Source: Pseudorhodoplanes sp049324435
GTDB taxonomy: Bacteria > Pseudomonadota > Alphaproteobacteria > Rhizobiales > Xanthobacteraceae
Direction: 5' to 3'
NCBI GenBank assembly: GCA_049324435.1
Contig: JBMOOQ010000018.1
Coordinates: 14,074 to 78,073, forward strand
DNA: 64,000 nucleotides
Shown here in pieces: positions 9,440 through 17,652 of the stretch. Within the stretch, counting starts at the first letter, position 1. Every line of letters starts with the position of its first letter. Both the position numbers and the translations under genes were made by a program. Below the pieces are notes generated by a model. The model was not told the origin of the DNA. It was given only the letters and a program-made list of their open reading frames with translations, and searched no databases.

Positions 9440-9457
9440 CGGCACGTGCACGTGCCG
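9440..9457. promoter_or_regulatory. 18-bp perfect palindrome
   Basis: The sequence cggcacgtgcacgtgccg reads the same on both strands. It lies 38 bp after the lipoprotein stop and 228 bp before the Bug-protein start. It could be the stem of a terminator, although no T-run follows, or a regulator site containing two CACGTG cores. Confidence 0.4.
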
Positions 9458-9685
9458 CGCTTTGGCAAAACCGCGTGCGATCAAACCGCGAGTTTTGCGC
9501 GCGTCGCGTTGCGTCGCGATAATCGCCGTCGGACTTGATCCTGCTGCCGCATTGTGCAGCAATTCCCGGTGCGCGAACGGCGTCGCTGGCCCGGGACTTG
9601 CTTTTTCACGGGTGAACCACGGCACGCGCTTTGAGGATGAAGCGTGGCACCCGGTCATGGTGTTTGAGTGAAAGGATATATTCAT

Positions 9686-10669
9686 ATGAAAGCAATGCTG
9701 CGTGCCGCCGTCGCGATGGCCGTCCTGCTGACGGCTGGTGCTGCTCTTGCACAAGGGCAGGGGGCGGCTGCAAACGGAAAATATCCGGACCGGCCTGTGA
9801 AGATTGTGGTGCCGTTCCCGCCCGGCGGGGTTGCGGATGTTGTCGGCCGCCTGCTTGCGCAGAAGCTGTCGGACAATACCGGTCAGAATTTCTTTGTCGA
9901 AAATCGTCCAGGAGCGGCTGGAAATATCGGTGCTGCCGTCGTGCAGGGAGTGCCGGGGGATGGCTACACCGTTTTGCTGACGAGTTCGAGTTTCCTGATC
10001 AATCCCGGCTTGCAGAAGGTTCCGTACGAGCCGGTCTCGGGCTTTGCGCCGATCACCATCATCAGCGCATCGCCGAGCATTCTTGCGGTTCATCCCGGAC
10101 AGCCGATGAAATCGGTCAAGGACATGATCGATGTGGTGAAGAAGCAGCCGGGCAAGTACAGCTACGCATCCGCCGGTGTCGGTTCGACGCCGCATCTGCA
10201 GGGCGAGATGTTCAAGCAGGCGTTCGGCCTCGACATGGTGCATGTGCCGTTTGCCGGCGGCGGCCCGGCGCTGCAATCGGCAGTCGGGGGGCATACGCCG
10301 ATCGTGTTCGCGGCGTTGCCGCCGGCGATCCCGCTGATCAAGTCGGGCGATCTTCGGGCGCTCGCGATTGTCGGTCCAAAGCGCGTGTTGGCCTTACCGG
10401 ACGTCCCGACCATGACCGAGGCCGGATTGCCCGGTCAGGAGGCGGAGACGATCCTGCTCGCGCTCGCGCCCGCAGGCACGCCCAAGCCCATCATCGACGT
10501 GCTGCAGCGGGAGATCGTGAAGGCCGTGAATACGCCGGACGTCGTGCAGAAGCTCGACGCGTTCGGATTCTCGCCGCTCGGAACCACACCGGAGGAAGCG
10601 GCTGCCCGCATCAAATCCGAGCTCGACATGTGGGCCAAGGTCATCAAGGACGCGAAAATCCAGCAATAG
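9686..10669 (+). CDS. Bug-family tricarboxylate-type substrate-binding protein
   Basis: This 327-residue periplasmic binding protein has a clear signal peptide (MKAMLRAAVAMAVLLTAGAALAQ). The mature part begins with the Bug/TctC hallmark YPDRPVKIVVPFPPGGVADV and has the typical VHVPFAGGGPALQ segment, which binds a carboxylate ligand. AAAGGA at 9671-9676, 9 nt upstream, fixes ATG 9686 over the upstream GTG at 9668. Proteins of this family serve TTT transporters, but no tctA or tctB membrane genes are nearby. It is therefore one of the orphan binding proteins common in beta- and alphaproteobacteria. Ligand unknown. Confidence 0.92.
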   Translation: MKAMLRAAVAMAVLLTAGAALAQGQGAAANGKYPDRPVKIVVPFPPGGVADVVGRLLAQKLSDNTGQNFFVENRPGAAGNIGAAVVQGVPGDGYTVLLTSSSFLINPGLQKVPYEPVSGFAPITIISASPSILAVHPGQPMKSVKDMIDVVKKQPGKYSYASAGVGSTPHLQGEMFKQAFGLDMVHVPFAGGGPALQSAVGGHTPIVFAALPPAIPLIKSGDLRALAIVGPKRVLALPDVPTMTEAGLPGQEAETILLALAPAGTPKPIIDVLQREIVKAVNTPDVVQKLDAFGFSPLGTTPEEAAARIKSELDMWAKVIKDAKIQQ

Positions 10670-10697
10670 CGACCGGTATCGCGCAGCGTCATCGGGA

Positions 10698-12578
10698 TCA
10701 GGATGACGCCGCCTCCAGTTCGGCGCTGGCGTTCAGCCATTCCTCCTCAGCTTCGGCTAGCTTCGCCGCGGCATCGGCGCGCTCCTTCGCGAGTTGAGCG
10801 GCCTTGACCGGATCGGTGGCGAACAGGGTCGCAAGCGTCGCGTCGAGCTTTTCGATCTGGGCGTGAAGTTTCTGCGTGAGGGTTTCCGCCGCAGACACCC
10901 GTTTGCGCAATGCGGCCAGCTCGGAACGCTTCTGCGCGGCATTCTTGCGCATCTCGATGCCGGCTTTCGGCGCCTCGTCTTTCGCGGTGCCGTTCTTGCG
11001 GGTGTCGCTGCCGTCTCCCGACAGGATCAGGCGCCGGTAATCGTCGAGGTCGCCATCATAGGGCGCAACGCCGCCATTCTGCACGATCCAGAGCCGGTCG
11101 ACGCTCGCCTCCAGCAGATACCGGTCGTGCGAGACGAGGATCACCGCACCGGGATAATCGTTGATCGCCTCGATCAATGCGGCGCGGCTGTCGATGTCGA
11201 GATGATTGGTCGGCTCGTCGAGAATGACCAGATGAGGTCCGCCGAAGGTGGCAAGCCCGAGCATCAGACGTGCCTTCTCGCCGCCGGACAGCGTTTCGAC
11301 CGCGGCATCGGCGCGTGCTGCCGAAAAGCCGATGGCGCCGGCCTTGGCCCGCACTTTTGCCTCCGGCTCGTCCGGCATCAGCCGGCGCACATGATCGTAG
11401 ACGCTGTCCTTCGGACGCAATTCGTCGAGCTGGTGCTGCGCGAAATAGGCGATCCGCAGCTTGTCGGCGCGGGTGATACGTCCGGACATCGGGGCGAGGC
11501 GGCCGGCCAAAAGCTTCACCAGCGTGGACTTGCCATTACCGTTGGCGCCGAGAAGCGCGATGCGGTCGTCATCGTCGATGCGCAGCGACAGATTGCGCAG
11601 GATCGGCTTGCCCGGCTCGTAGCCGACCGACACCCCGTCGAGGGCGAGGATCGGCGGCGACAGCGTCTTGTCAGGCGCGGGCAGGACGATCGGCCGGACC
11701 TCGTCATTCACCATTGCGGCGGGCGGTTCGAGCCTCGCCAGCATCTTTAATCGCGATTGCGCCTGACGGGCCTTGGTCGCCTTGGCGCGGAAGCGGTCGA
11801 CGAAGGCCTGCAGGTGTTTGCGCTGCGCCTCCTGCTTCTTGGCGAATTTCGCGTCCAGCATCTGGCGCTCGCGGCGCTGCCGCTCGAACGACGAATAGCC
11901 GCCGCGGTAGAAGGTGAGCTTGCCGTTTTCCAGATGCAGGATGGAATCGACCGCGTTGTCGAGAAGGTCACGGTCGTGGCTGATGACCAGGACCGTGTGC
12001 GGATAGCGGGCGAGATGGTCCTCGAGCCACAGCGTGCCTTCGAGGTCGAGATAGTTGGTCGGCTCGTCAAGCAGCAAGAGGTCGGGTTCGGAGAACAGCA
12101 CCGCCGCGAGCGCCACGCGCATCCGCCAGCCGCCGGAAAATTCCGACACCGCGCGGGCCTGGTCCGCAGCCGGGAAGCCCAGCCCGGACAGGATGGCGGC
12201 GGCGCGGGCCGGCGCCGAATGCGCGTCGATATCGGCCAGCCGGGTATGAATGGCAGCGATCCGATCCGGATCGGTGGCGTGTTCGGCCTCGGCGAGCAGC
12301 GATGCGCGCTCGCGGTCGGCGGCGAGAACGACATCGATCAGGCTGTCGGGTCCGCTCGGCGCTTCCTGCAGCAGGCGTCCGACGCGCGCGCGCTGGCGCA
12401 CGGTCAGCTTGCCGGATTCGGGCGCGAGATCGCCGGTGATGACATTGAAGAGCGTCGTCTTGCCGGTGCCGTTGCGGCCGACGAGGCCGGTGCGGCTTCC
12501 CGCCGGCACGCGCACCGACGCGTCGTCGATCAGAAGGCGTCCGGCGACGCGGACGGACAGGTTTTCGATGGTCAGCAT
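10698..12578 (-). CDS. ABC-F family ATPase (YheS/Uup-type)
   Basis: This 626-residue protein has two ABC domains and no membrane segment, as expected of ABC-F ribosome-associated ATPases. Domain 1 has Walker A (GRNGTGKTT), signature FSGGW and Walker B LLDEPTNYLDL. The linker (about 235-300) is Lys/Arg/Gln-rich and helical. Domain 2 has Walker A (GANGNGKST), signature LSGGEK and ILDEPTNHLDI. The C-terminal 90 residues are Ala/Lys/Glu-rich and probably coiled coil. The domain order and C-terminal arm fit YheS or Uup better than EttA. It converges with the Bug gene, 28 bp between stops. Confidence 0.92.
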   Translation of the reverse strand: MLTIENLSVRVAGRLLIDDASVRVPAGSRTGLVGRNGTGKTTLFNVITGDLAPESGKLTVRQRARVGRLLQEAPSGPDSLIDVVLAADRERASLLAEAEHATDPDRIAAIHTRLADIDAHSAPARAAAILSGLGFPAADQARAVSEFSGGWRMRVALAAVLFSEPDLLLLDEPTNYLDLEGTLWLEDHLARYPHTVLVISHDRDLLDNAVDSILHLENGKLTFYRGGYSSFERQRRERQMLDAKFAKKQEAQRKHLQAFVDRFRAKATKARQAQSRLKMLARLEPPAAMVNDEVRPIVLPAPDKTLSPPILALDGVSVGYEPGKPILRNLSLRIDDDDRIALLGANGNGKSTLVKLLAGRLAPMSGRITRADKLRIAYFAQHQLDELRPKDSVYDHVRRLMPDEPEAKVRAKAGAIGFSAARADAAVETLSGGEKARLMLGLATFGGPHLVILDEPTNHLDIDSRAALIEAINDYPGAVILVSHDRYLLEASVDRLWIVQNGGVAPYDGDLDDYRRLILSGDGSDTRKNGTAKDEAPKAGIEMRKNAAQKRSELAALRKRVSAAETLTQKLHAQIEKLDATLATLFATDPVKAAQLAKERADAAAKLAEAEEEWLNASAELEAASS

Positions 12579-12821
12579 GCCGGCGCGTTGTGACGAATCG
12601 CAGCCGTGAGATCAACCGGGCCCGTGCGCAGCGGTTCCGGCAGCCGATTCGCGCGACAATCCCGTGTCCGAAACGCCATTTGATGAGGAAAAGAATAGTG
12701 GGGATGATTGAACATCAATGGATGACAGTGACTCTTTGCGCGAATCACGGAACATTAATGCGGGGCTAGCCCTCCGGCGGCTCGAGTGGCGTTTTCCACC
12801 TCAAACCTGAAAGAGGACGCT

Positions 12822-12872
12822 ATGGCAAAGAAGGCCAAGAAGAAAAAAGCAGCGAAGAAGAAGAAGAAGTAA
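12822..12872 (+). CDS. 16-residue polylysine microprotein
   Basis: This tiny frame encodes MAKKAKKKKAAKKKKK. It is supported by a good ribosome site (AGAGGA, 5-6 nt before the ATG) and by a strong 10-bp stem terminator 10 bp after its stop, so the transcript looks like a dedicated unit. Similar Lys/Ala repeats occur as tails on longer proteins in this window. The role is unknown; nucleic-acid binding is a guess from charge alone. A run of AAG codons could also arise by slippage, so it may be a decayed remnant. Confidence 0.5.
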   Translation: MAKKAKKKKAAKKKKK

Positions 12873-12882
12873 CGAGTTTACA

Positions 12883-12914
12883 TCGGCCCGGGCAGAACAC
12901 TCTTCCCGGGCCGA
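12883..12914. terminator. Hairpin terminator, probably bidirectional
   Basis: A perfect 10-bp stem (tcggcccggg / cccgggccga) with a 12-nt loop lies between the microprotein and the convergent amidohydrolase gene. No long T-run follows on either strand. Confidence 0.65.
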
Positions 12915-12971
12915 ATGCTGTCTGGGGCGAAGAGCGCTCCGGTGCGCAAGCCCGCCGCGAGGCGGGCCATC

Positions 12972-15089
12972 TTATTTCAGGGGCGGGAGCTGCCAGTCGG
13001 GTTTGCGGGTCTCCGAGGTCAGCATCGCCCGGCCGGCGGTGATCGTGGCAATCACCTTGATGTCCTTGATGGTCTTGGCGCTGACCTCCTGCGGATCCTT
13101 GTCGAGCACGACGAAGTCCGCGTATTTGCCCGCTTCGATGCTGCCGATCCGGTCGTCGACGCCGAGCGTATAGGCGGCATCGATCGTCACCATTCGCATC
13201 GCGCGCTCGACATTGCGCACCCGCTCGGCCGGCGCATGGGTCTTGCCCGACAACTCGCCGATCCGGTTCACCGCGGTCCAGACCTCGTAGAGCGGGCTCG
13301 GCACCCCGACCGGGGTGTCGGAATGCAGCGACAGCACCACGTTCTCCTTCAGCACGGTGTTCATCCGCGCCGCGAGCGAGGCGCGGTCGGTGCCGATATA
13401 GTCGGCGTTGAGGTCGGCGCGCTCCGACACATAATAGGGATTGGTCGAGATCACCGCGCCGAGCGCCTTGACCTGGCGGATCTGGGCGGTGCTCGAAATC
13501 CCGAAATGCTCGAACGAGAAGCGGTGGTCGAAGCGCGGGGTCTCCGCCTGCAGGGCGGCGAGCGCATCGAGTGTGATCTGGTTGCCGCCCGAACCGTTCG
13601 AGTGCACGTGAATCTGGAAGCCGGCATTCCACCATGGGCGCATCGCCTGAAGGAATGCATCCTTCGAGGTGTACATGAACAGACCCTTGAACCGGTCGTT
13701 GTCGATGTAGCCGGGATATTGCAGCTCCATGCCGAACGAGACGAAGGCGTCGTCGGCATAGAATTTCACGCCGTTGAAGATCTGCCGCTCGTTGCTGGTG
13801 TAGCGAAGCTTGGTCACCTCCGCGACCGCCTTGTCGCCGTATAATTGCTGGAAGGTCGCACCGTCGGCGACATGGACGATGCGGGCGATCGAGTTCGGCT
13901 GGCCGAAATACTGCTTGGTCAGCATGTTCTCGAGGTCGAGATTGACGCCGCCGTAGAACAGGTCGCCGGTCGCGGTGATGCCGGCCTGCTGCATCAGCGC
14001 GCCGAGATAGCGCAGCCGCCGCATGCCTTCTTCCGGCGTCAGGATTTCCGAGAGCGGCTTCAGGATGATGATCTTGGCGGCCTCGGTGCCCAGGAACTGG
14101 CCGTTGGACGATCCGTCCGGATTCTTTCCGGCACCGATGGTCTTGGCGACCAGCTCGTTGGTGATGCCGTATTTCTCGATCGCCGCCGAATTGGCGAAGA
14201 CATAATGCTCGGAGGCATCCCAGACGATGATCGGCTGGGTCTTCGACACGGAATCGAGATCGGCGCGGGTCAGGAGGTCGCCACCCATCGCCACAACGTC
14301 ATAGCCCCAGGTCAGCACGGTCTGGCCGGGCTTCGCAGCCTTGACGTATTTGGCGAGCGCCTGCATCGCGGCCTCGCGTGTCTTCACGCCGGGGAAGTCG
14401 GGGCCGTAGGGATTGCGCAGCGGGAAATAGGAGAGAGGCGGCAGGCTGATCGCGACCGAGCCCATCACCGGATGGCCGTGCGCCTCGACGAAGCCGGGAT
14501 AGATCACCTGCTTGGCGAAGCGTCGGTCGATCTCATACGGATAGCGCTTCATCCAGGGCTGGAGGTCTTCCAGCGTGCCGACCGAAAGAATGCGGCCGTC
14601 CTTCACGGCGACGGCCGTTGCGGTCGGCCAGCCGGGGTCCATGGTGACGATCTTGCGCGCGATATAGATCGTGATCTTGTCGGTGGTGTCCTGCGGCTTG
14701 GCCGACAGCGACGGCGGCAGCGGCTTCAGCAGGGGAATGTTGGACAGCGGCGCGCTGCTTTGCATCGGCGCGGGCACCGGCGGCTTGATATTGACCGATC
14801 CCGCTGGCTGACTCGCCGTCTGCCGCGCGCCCGGGGCGGCGTCGGTGGCGGGCGGTACCGGCTGGTTTGCCTGTGCGATCTGGATCGCTTCGCGGAACAG
14901 CGGAGCAAGTTCGGTGATGCAATACGTGCCCCAGGTTTCCGGCGCGCCGCTCGGCGTCTTGTGGCTCGCGCCGATGCGGGGCCGGTGGTGGTGGGTTCCA
15001 TGTGCATCGGCCGGCTGGCGGGCGTCGGCAATCATCAGGGCTGCAAAAGCCGTTGCGGCGGCAAGACCGATTGTCAATCCCGATCGCAT
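12972..15089 (-). CDS. Exported amidohydrolase, YtcJ-like (amidohydrolase 3 family)
   Basis: This 705-residue protein has a signal peptide (MRSGLTIGLAAATAFAALMIADA). A low-complexity Pro/Ala/Gln region of about 100 residues follows, then a complete metal-dependent hydrolase domain. Hallmarks are the metal-binding EAHGH after the first beta strand, an HSNGSGGNQ segment, SLHSDTPVG near the end of the barrel, and the C-terminal DRIGSIEAGKYADFVVLDKDP typical of the family. Substrates of YtcJ-type enzymes are mostly unknown, and N-formimino or N-acyl compounds are possibilities. ATG 15089 is chosen over 15134 because GGGAGG lies 6 nt upstream and a signal peptide follows directly. Confidence 0.9.
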   Translation of the reverse strand: MRSGLTIGLAAATAFAALMIADARQPADAHGTHHHRPRIGASHKTPSGAPETWGTYCITELAPLFREAIQIAQANQPVPPATDAAPGARQTASQPAGSVNIKPPVPAPMQSSAPLSNIPLLKPLPPSLSAKPQDTTDKITIYIARKIVTMDPGWPTATAVAVKDGRILSVGTLEDLQPWMKRYPYEIDRRFAKQVIYPGFVEAHGHPVMGSVAISLPPLSYFPLRNPYGPDFPGVKTREAAMQALAKYVKAAKPGQTVLTWGYDVVAMGGDLLTRADLDSVSKTQPIIVWDASEHYVFANSAAIEKYGITNELVAKTIGAGKNPDGSSNGQFLGTEAAKIIILKPLSEILTPEEGMRRLRYLGALMQQAGITATGDLFYGGVNLDLENMLTKQYFGQPNSIARIVHVADGATFQQLYGDKAVAEVTKLRYTSNERQIFNGVKFYADDAFVSFGMELQYPGYIDNDRFKGLFMYTSKDAFLQAMRPWWNAGFQIHVHSNGSGGNQITLDALAALQAETPRFDHRFSFEHFGISSTAQIRQVKALGAVISTNPYYVSERADLNADYIGTDRASLAARMNTVLKENVVLSLHSDTPVGVPSPLYEVWTAVNRIGELSGKTHAPAERVRNVERAMRMVTIDAAYTLGVDDRIGSIEAGKYADFVVLDKDPQEVSAKTIKDIKVIATITAGRAMLTSETRKPDWQLPPLK

Positions 15090-15324
15090 TAATTCCTCCC
15101 GCGAAGTCTGCGGTTCATCTAGCGTGATTCTCAATCGCGATTCATGATGCGTCGGGCGAGGATGCGCTATGCGGTTCGCGGCATGGTGACGCGCTCGCCG
15201 CCGGTCGAATCGGCATGCTCACGGTGTGGATTGCGAGCCGCACGTTATCGCGCGATGCTTGGTGCGAAAGTCGCGCATGCAATCAGACCCGTGCAACAAT
15301 GCGCGCAATCAGAAGAGGTGAGCC

Positions 15325-16143
15325 ATGTGTGTTCCCGGATGCGAGGTGGCGGTGCGTGCCGCATTGACCCGCCGCGGATTTTTCAGAGGCGCGGCTGCCG
15401 CAGGATTTGCCGCGACGACGGTGGCAGCGCCGGCAGCGCTTGCACAGGAGCGCAAGTTCAGCCGCGTCATCGATCTGACGCACACCATGTCAGCTGACTT
15501 TCCCACATTCTTCGGCGTGCCGGGCATCGAGATGAAGCGGCAGGCCGATTTCAAGAAGGACGGCTTCAACGCCTATGTCTGGCAGCTGATGGAGCATGCC
15601 GGCACCCATCTCGATGCGCCGATCCATTTCTCCGAGAACGGCGCGACCGCTGACCGGATCGATGTCGCGTCCTTTGTCGTGCCGCTGGCAGTGGTCGATG
15701 TTGCTGAGCAGGCCGCGAAGAACGCCGACTATCAGCTGAGCCGCGGCGACCTTGAGACCTACGAGAAAAAACACGGACGCATTCCGGACAATGCCTGTGT
15801 GGCAATGCATTCCGGCTGGGCGCGATATGTCTCCGATGGTGCGAAATACACCGGCAAGGACTCAGCCGGCAGCTTCCATTTTCCTGGCTTCTCGCCGGAC
15901 GCAGCGCAATGGCTGATGACCGAACGCAAGGCTGCGGGGCTTGCGGTCGATACACTCTCGCTGGATCACGGCGCCTCAAAGGATTTCAAGACGCATTATC
16001 TGTGGCTGCCGTCCGGCCGCTGGGGTCTGGAGAATGTCGCCAATCTTGATCGGGTGCCGGCCGCGGGCGCGACGCTTGTCGTCGGCGCTGCGAAGGTGAA
16101 GGACGCCACCGGCGGACCGGTTCGCCTGATGGCGCTGGTGTGA
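15325..16143 (+). CDS. Tat-exported cyclase-family hydrolase (kynurenine formamidase-like)
   Basis: This 272-residue protein has a twin-arginine-type leader (TRRGFFRGAAAAGFAA, cleavage near ALAQ). The rest is a cyclase-family (PF04199) domain with the metal motif HAGTHLDAPIHF: H95, D97 and H101. Family members hydrolyse cyclic or formyl amides, including N-formylkynurenine and isatin, but the exported, cofactor-type leader differs from cytosolic KynB, so the substrate is open. AAGAGG lies 7 nt before the ATG. It is divergent from the amidohydrolase gene, whose product is also an exported hydrolase. Confidence 0.88.
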   Translation: MCVPGCEVAVRAALTRRGFFRGAAAAGFAATTVAAPAALAQERKFSRVIDLTHTMSADFPTFFGVPGIEMKRQADFKKDGFNAYVWQLMEHAGTHLDAPIHFSENGATADRIDVASFVVPLAVVDVAEQAAKNADYQLSRGDLETYEKKHGRIPDNACVAMHSGWARYVSDGAKYTGKDSAGSFHFPGFSPDAAQWLMTERKAAGLAVDTLSLDHGASKDFKTHYLWLPSGRWGLENVANLDRVPAAGATLVVGAAKVKDATGGPVRLMALV

Positions 16144-16169
16144 AGCGCAACCTCACGCACAAAAGAAAG

Positions 16170-16201
16170 AAGCCCCGGTCCCTGTCACGGGACCCGGGGC
16201 T
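16170..16201. terminator. GC-rich hairpin terminator between convergent genes
   Basis: The inverted repeat agccccggtccc / gggacccggggct (one bulged base) lies between the cyclase-family gene and the small secreted gene on the minus strand. It can serve both. Confidence 0.7.
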
Positions 16202-16238
16202 CTCTGCCTGCCGGCACGATCGTCTGCGTTGAACGAAA

Positions 16239-16463
16239 TCAGTAGCAGACGTTGATGCGCTTCCAGAAGCCGCCGTAGTAGGTGTTGACCCACACCTTGC
16301 GCCAGCAGCCGTAATGGACCGGGCGGACATAGATGTGATGGCCATGCCAATGGCGATGATGATGTCCCTTCCAGCCATGAGCCGCGGCCGGAGCGGTGGT
16401 GGCGAGCGACGCAATGCCGACGGTGGCGAGGGCAGCGAGCGCGATTGCAGTGGTGCGAAGCAT
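16239..16463 (-). CDS. Small secreted His/Trp/Tyr-rich protein
   Basis: This 74-residue protein has a signal peptide (MLRTTAIALAALATVGIASL, cleavage near APAAA). The mature part of about 45 residues is rich in His, Trp, Tyr and Gly (HGWKGHHHRHWHGHH, then two Cys). AGGAGA lies about 7 nt before ATG 16463, which supports the gene although the frame runs open further upstream. The His cluster may bind metal, but that is inference. It lies next to a second small secreted aromatic protein (16696-16905), from which it is separated by a terminator. Confidence 0.75.
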   Translation of the reverse strand: MLRTTAIALAALATVGIASLATTAPAAAHGWKGHHHRHWHGHHIYVRPVHYGCWRKVWVNTYYGGFWKRINVCY

Positions 16464-16639
16464 TTCCGTTCTCTCCTGTGCTGGACGCTTGATCGCATCC
16501 GGTGCAGGTGTGTCGCTGTGGCTGAGCGATGCGTTCGCAGAGCCCGGATTAAATCTGCGCAATGATCGCTGTGCGTTTGTGGTCTGCTCTCCGGTTCGAC
16601 ATTTTGCGTTGCGACCGAACATGAAGGGACCAAACGCAA

Positions 16640-16667
16640 AACCCGGCCTCGCGCGAGAGGCCGGGTT
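16640..16667 (-). terminator. Rho-independent terminator of the Tyr/Gly-rich gene
   Basis: A perfect 11-bp stem (aacccggcctc / gaggccgggtt) has a 6-nt loop. Read on the minus strand it is followed by TTTGCGTTTGG, a T-rich stretch. Confidence 0.8.
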
Positions 16668-16695
16668 CAACACGGCGCCATAGGGCGCAACGTGC

Positions 16696-16905
16696 TTAGT
16701 AGTAGTAGCGGTAGTACGAACGGTAGCCGTAGTACGGCTTGTAGTAGGAACGATAGCCGTAGCTGTAGCCATAATACGGCTTGTAGTAGTTGTAGCCGTA
16801 ATAGCCGTAACCACCGTAGTAGTGAGCCGAAGCTGCGGTCGGCGCGAACGCGGCAGTCACGAGCGCGGCACCGGCAGCGAGGCCAAGCAGGGTCTTGCGG
16901 AACAT
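16696..16905 (-). CDS. Small secreted Tyr/Gly-rich protein
   Basis: This 69-residue protein has a signal peptide (MFRKTLLGLAAGAALVTAAF, cleavage near ASA). A mature tail of about 40 residues follows, nearly all Tyr, Gly, Ser, Lys and Arg in repeats such as YYKPYYGYRSYY. AGGAGA precedes the ATG. Tyr/Gly repeats of this kind are found in adhesive, cross-linked or phase-separating extracellular proteins; for this gene that is inference. An inverted repeat (ggatgtg / cacatcc, 16923-16941) lies just upstream of the ribosome site. Confidence 0.8.
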   Translation of the reverse strand: MFRKTLLGLAAGAALVTAAFAPTAASAHYYGGYGYYGYNYYKPYYGYSYGYRSYYKPYYGYRSYYRYYY

Positions 16906-17127
16906 GGGGTCTCTCCTGTGACGGATGTGGGGCTCACATCCTGTCCTTCTGTCGCGGCCTCTGCGGAAAAGGTTCGAAACCGCGGGGGCGCTGAAAATCA
17001 GTTTGCGGTGAATTAAAAGGTGTCGGGGGCGAACCGCGCACCGTCTTGCCGTGGTCCGGGGGCATGGCTATAAGCCGCTCGCGCCCATTCCGGGCTTCAT
17101 TTCCGAGCACCTTCAGAGGACGTTACC

Positions 17128-17550
17128 ATGGCGATCGAGCGCACCTTTTCGATTCTCAAGCCGGACGCCACCGCGCGCAACCTGACCGGTGCCATCAATG
17201 CGGTGATCGAAAAGGCGGGGCTGCGCATCGTCGCGCAGAAGCGCATCCGGATGTCGAAGGCGGAGGCCGAGACCTTCTACGGCGTGCACCGGGAGCGGCC
17301 GTTCTTTGCGGAGCTGGTCGAGTTCATGACCTCGGGCCCGGTCGTGGTCCAGGTTCTGGAAGGTGAGAACGCGATCGCGAAATATCGCGAGATCATGGGT
17401 GCGACCAATCCGGCCCAGGCGGCGGAGGGCACGATCCGCAAACTCTATGCCAAGTCGGTCGGCGAGAACTCGGTCCACGGCTCCGACGCCGCCGACACGG
17501 CCGCCAAGGAAATTGCCCAGTTCTTCTCCGGGAACGAAATCGTGGGTTGA
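17128..17550 (+). CDS. ndk: Nucleoside diphosphate kinase
   Basis: This 140-residue cytosolic enzyme transfers the gamma phosphate of ATP to other nucleoside diphosphates. The nucleotide-binding K11 (SILKPDA) and the phosphohistidine H117 in NSVHGSD are in place and the length is standard. AGAGGA lies 7 nt before the ATG. The terC leader starts at the stop codon, so the two genes may share transcripts. Confidence 0.97.
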   Translation: MAIERTFSILKPDATARNLTGAINAVIEKAGLRIVAQKRIRMSKAEAETFYGVHRERPFFAELVEFMTSGPVVVQVLEGENAIAKYREIMGATNPAQAAEGTIRKLYAKSVGENSVHGSDAADTAAKEIAQFFSGNEIVG

Positions 17551-17649
17551 TAGGGCTTTTCTATCGCCTGAGACGGGATGCCCCGTTGCCACCGTAGAGT
17601 TACGGTCGTAGATACCCCTTTTTAGTTCGACGACAAACAAAGGGGTATC
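17549..17649 (+). promoter_or_regulatory. Hairpin-rich 5' leader of terC that hides the ribosome site
   Basis: Four consecutive perfect stems fill the gap between ndk and terC: gatag/ctatc (17549-17565), acggg/cccgt (17573-17586), accgta/tacggt (17591-17606) and gataccccttt/aaaggggtatc (17611-17649). The 3' arm of the last stem contains AGGGG (17641-17645), the only good ribosome site for the GTG start at 17653. Translation should therefore be low unless the stem opens. TerC-family genes are often controlled by the yybP-ykoY manganese riboswitch, but I do not find its conserved GGGGAGTAG loop here. Confidence 0.6.
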
Positions 17650-17652
17650 AGG

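Noticed and set aside
13845..15092. 415-codon frame opposite the YtcJ-like amidohydrolase
   Set aside because: Shadow frame rich in Gly/Arg/Asp, no ribosome site.
17551..17652. yybP-ykoY manganese riboswitch before terC
   Set aside because: I searched by eye for the conserved GGGGAGTAG-type loop and did not find it. The leader is reported as an unassigned element instead.
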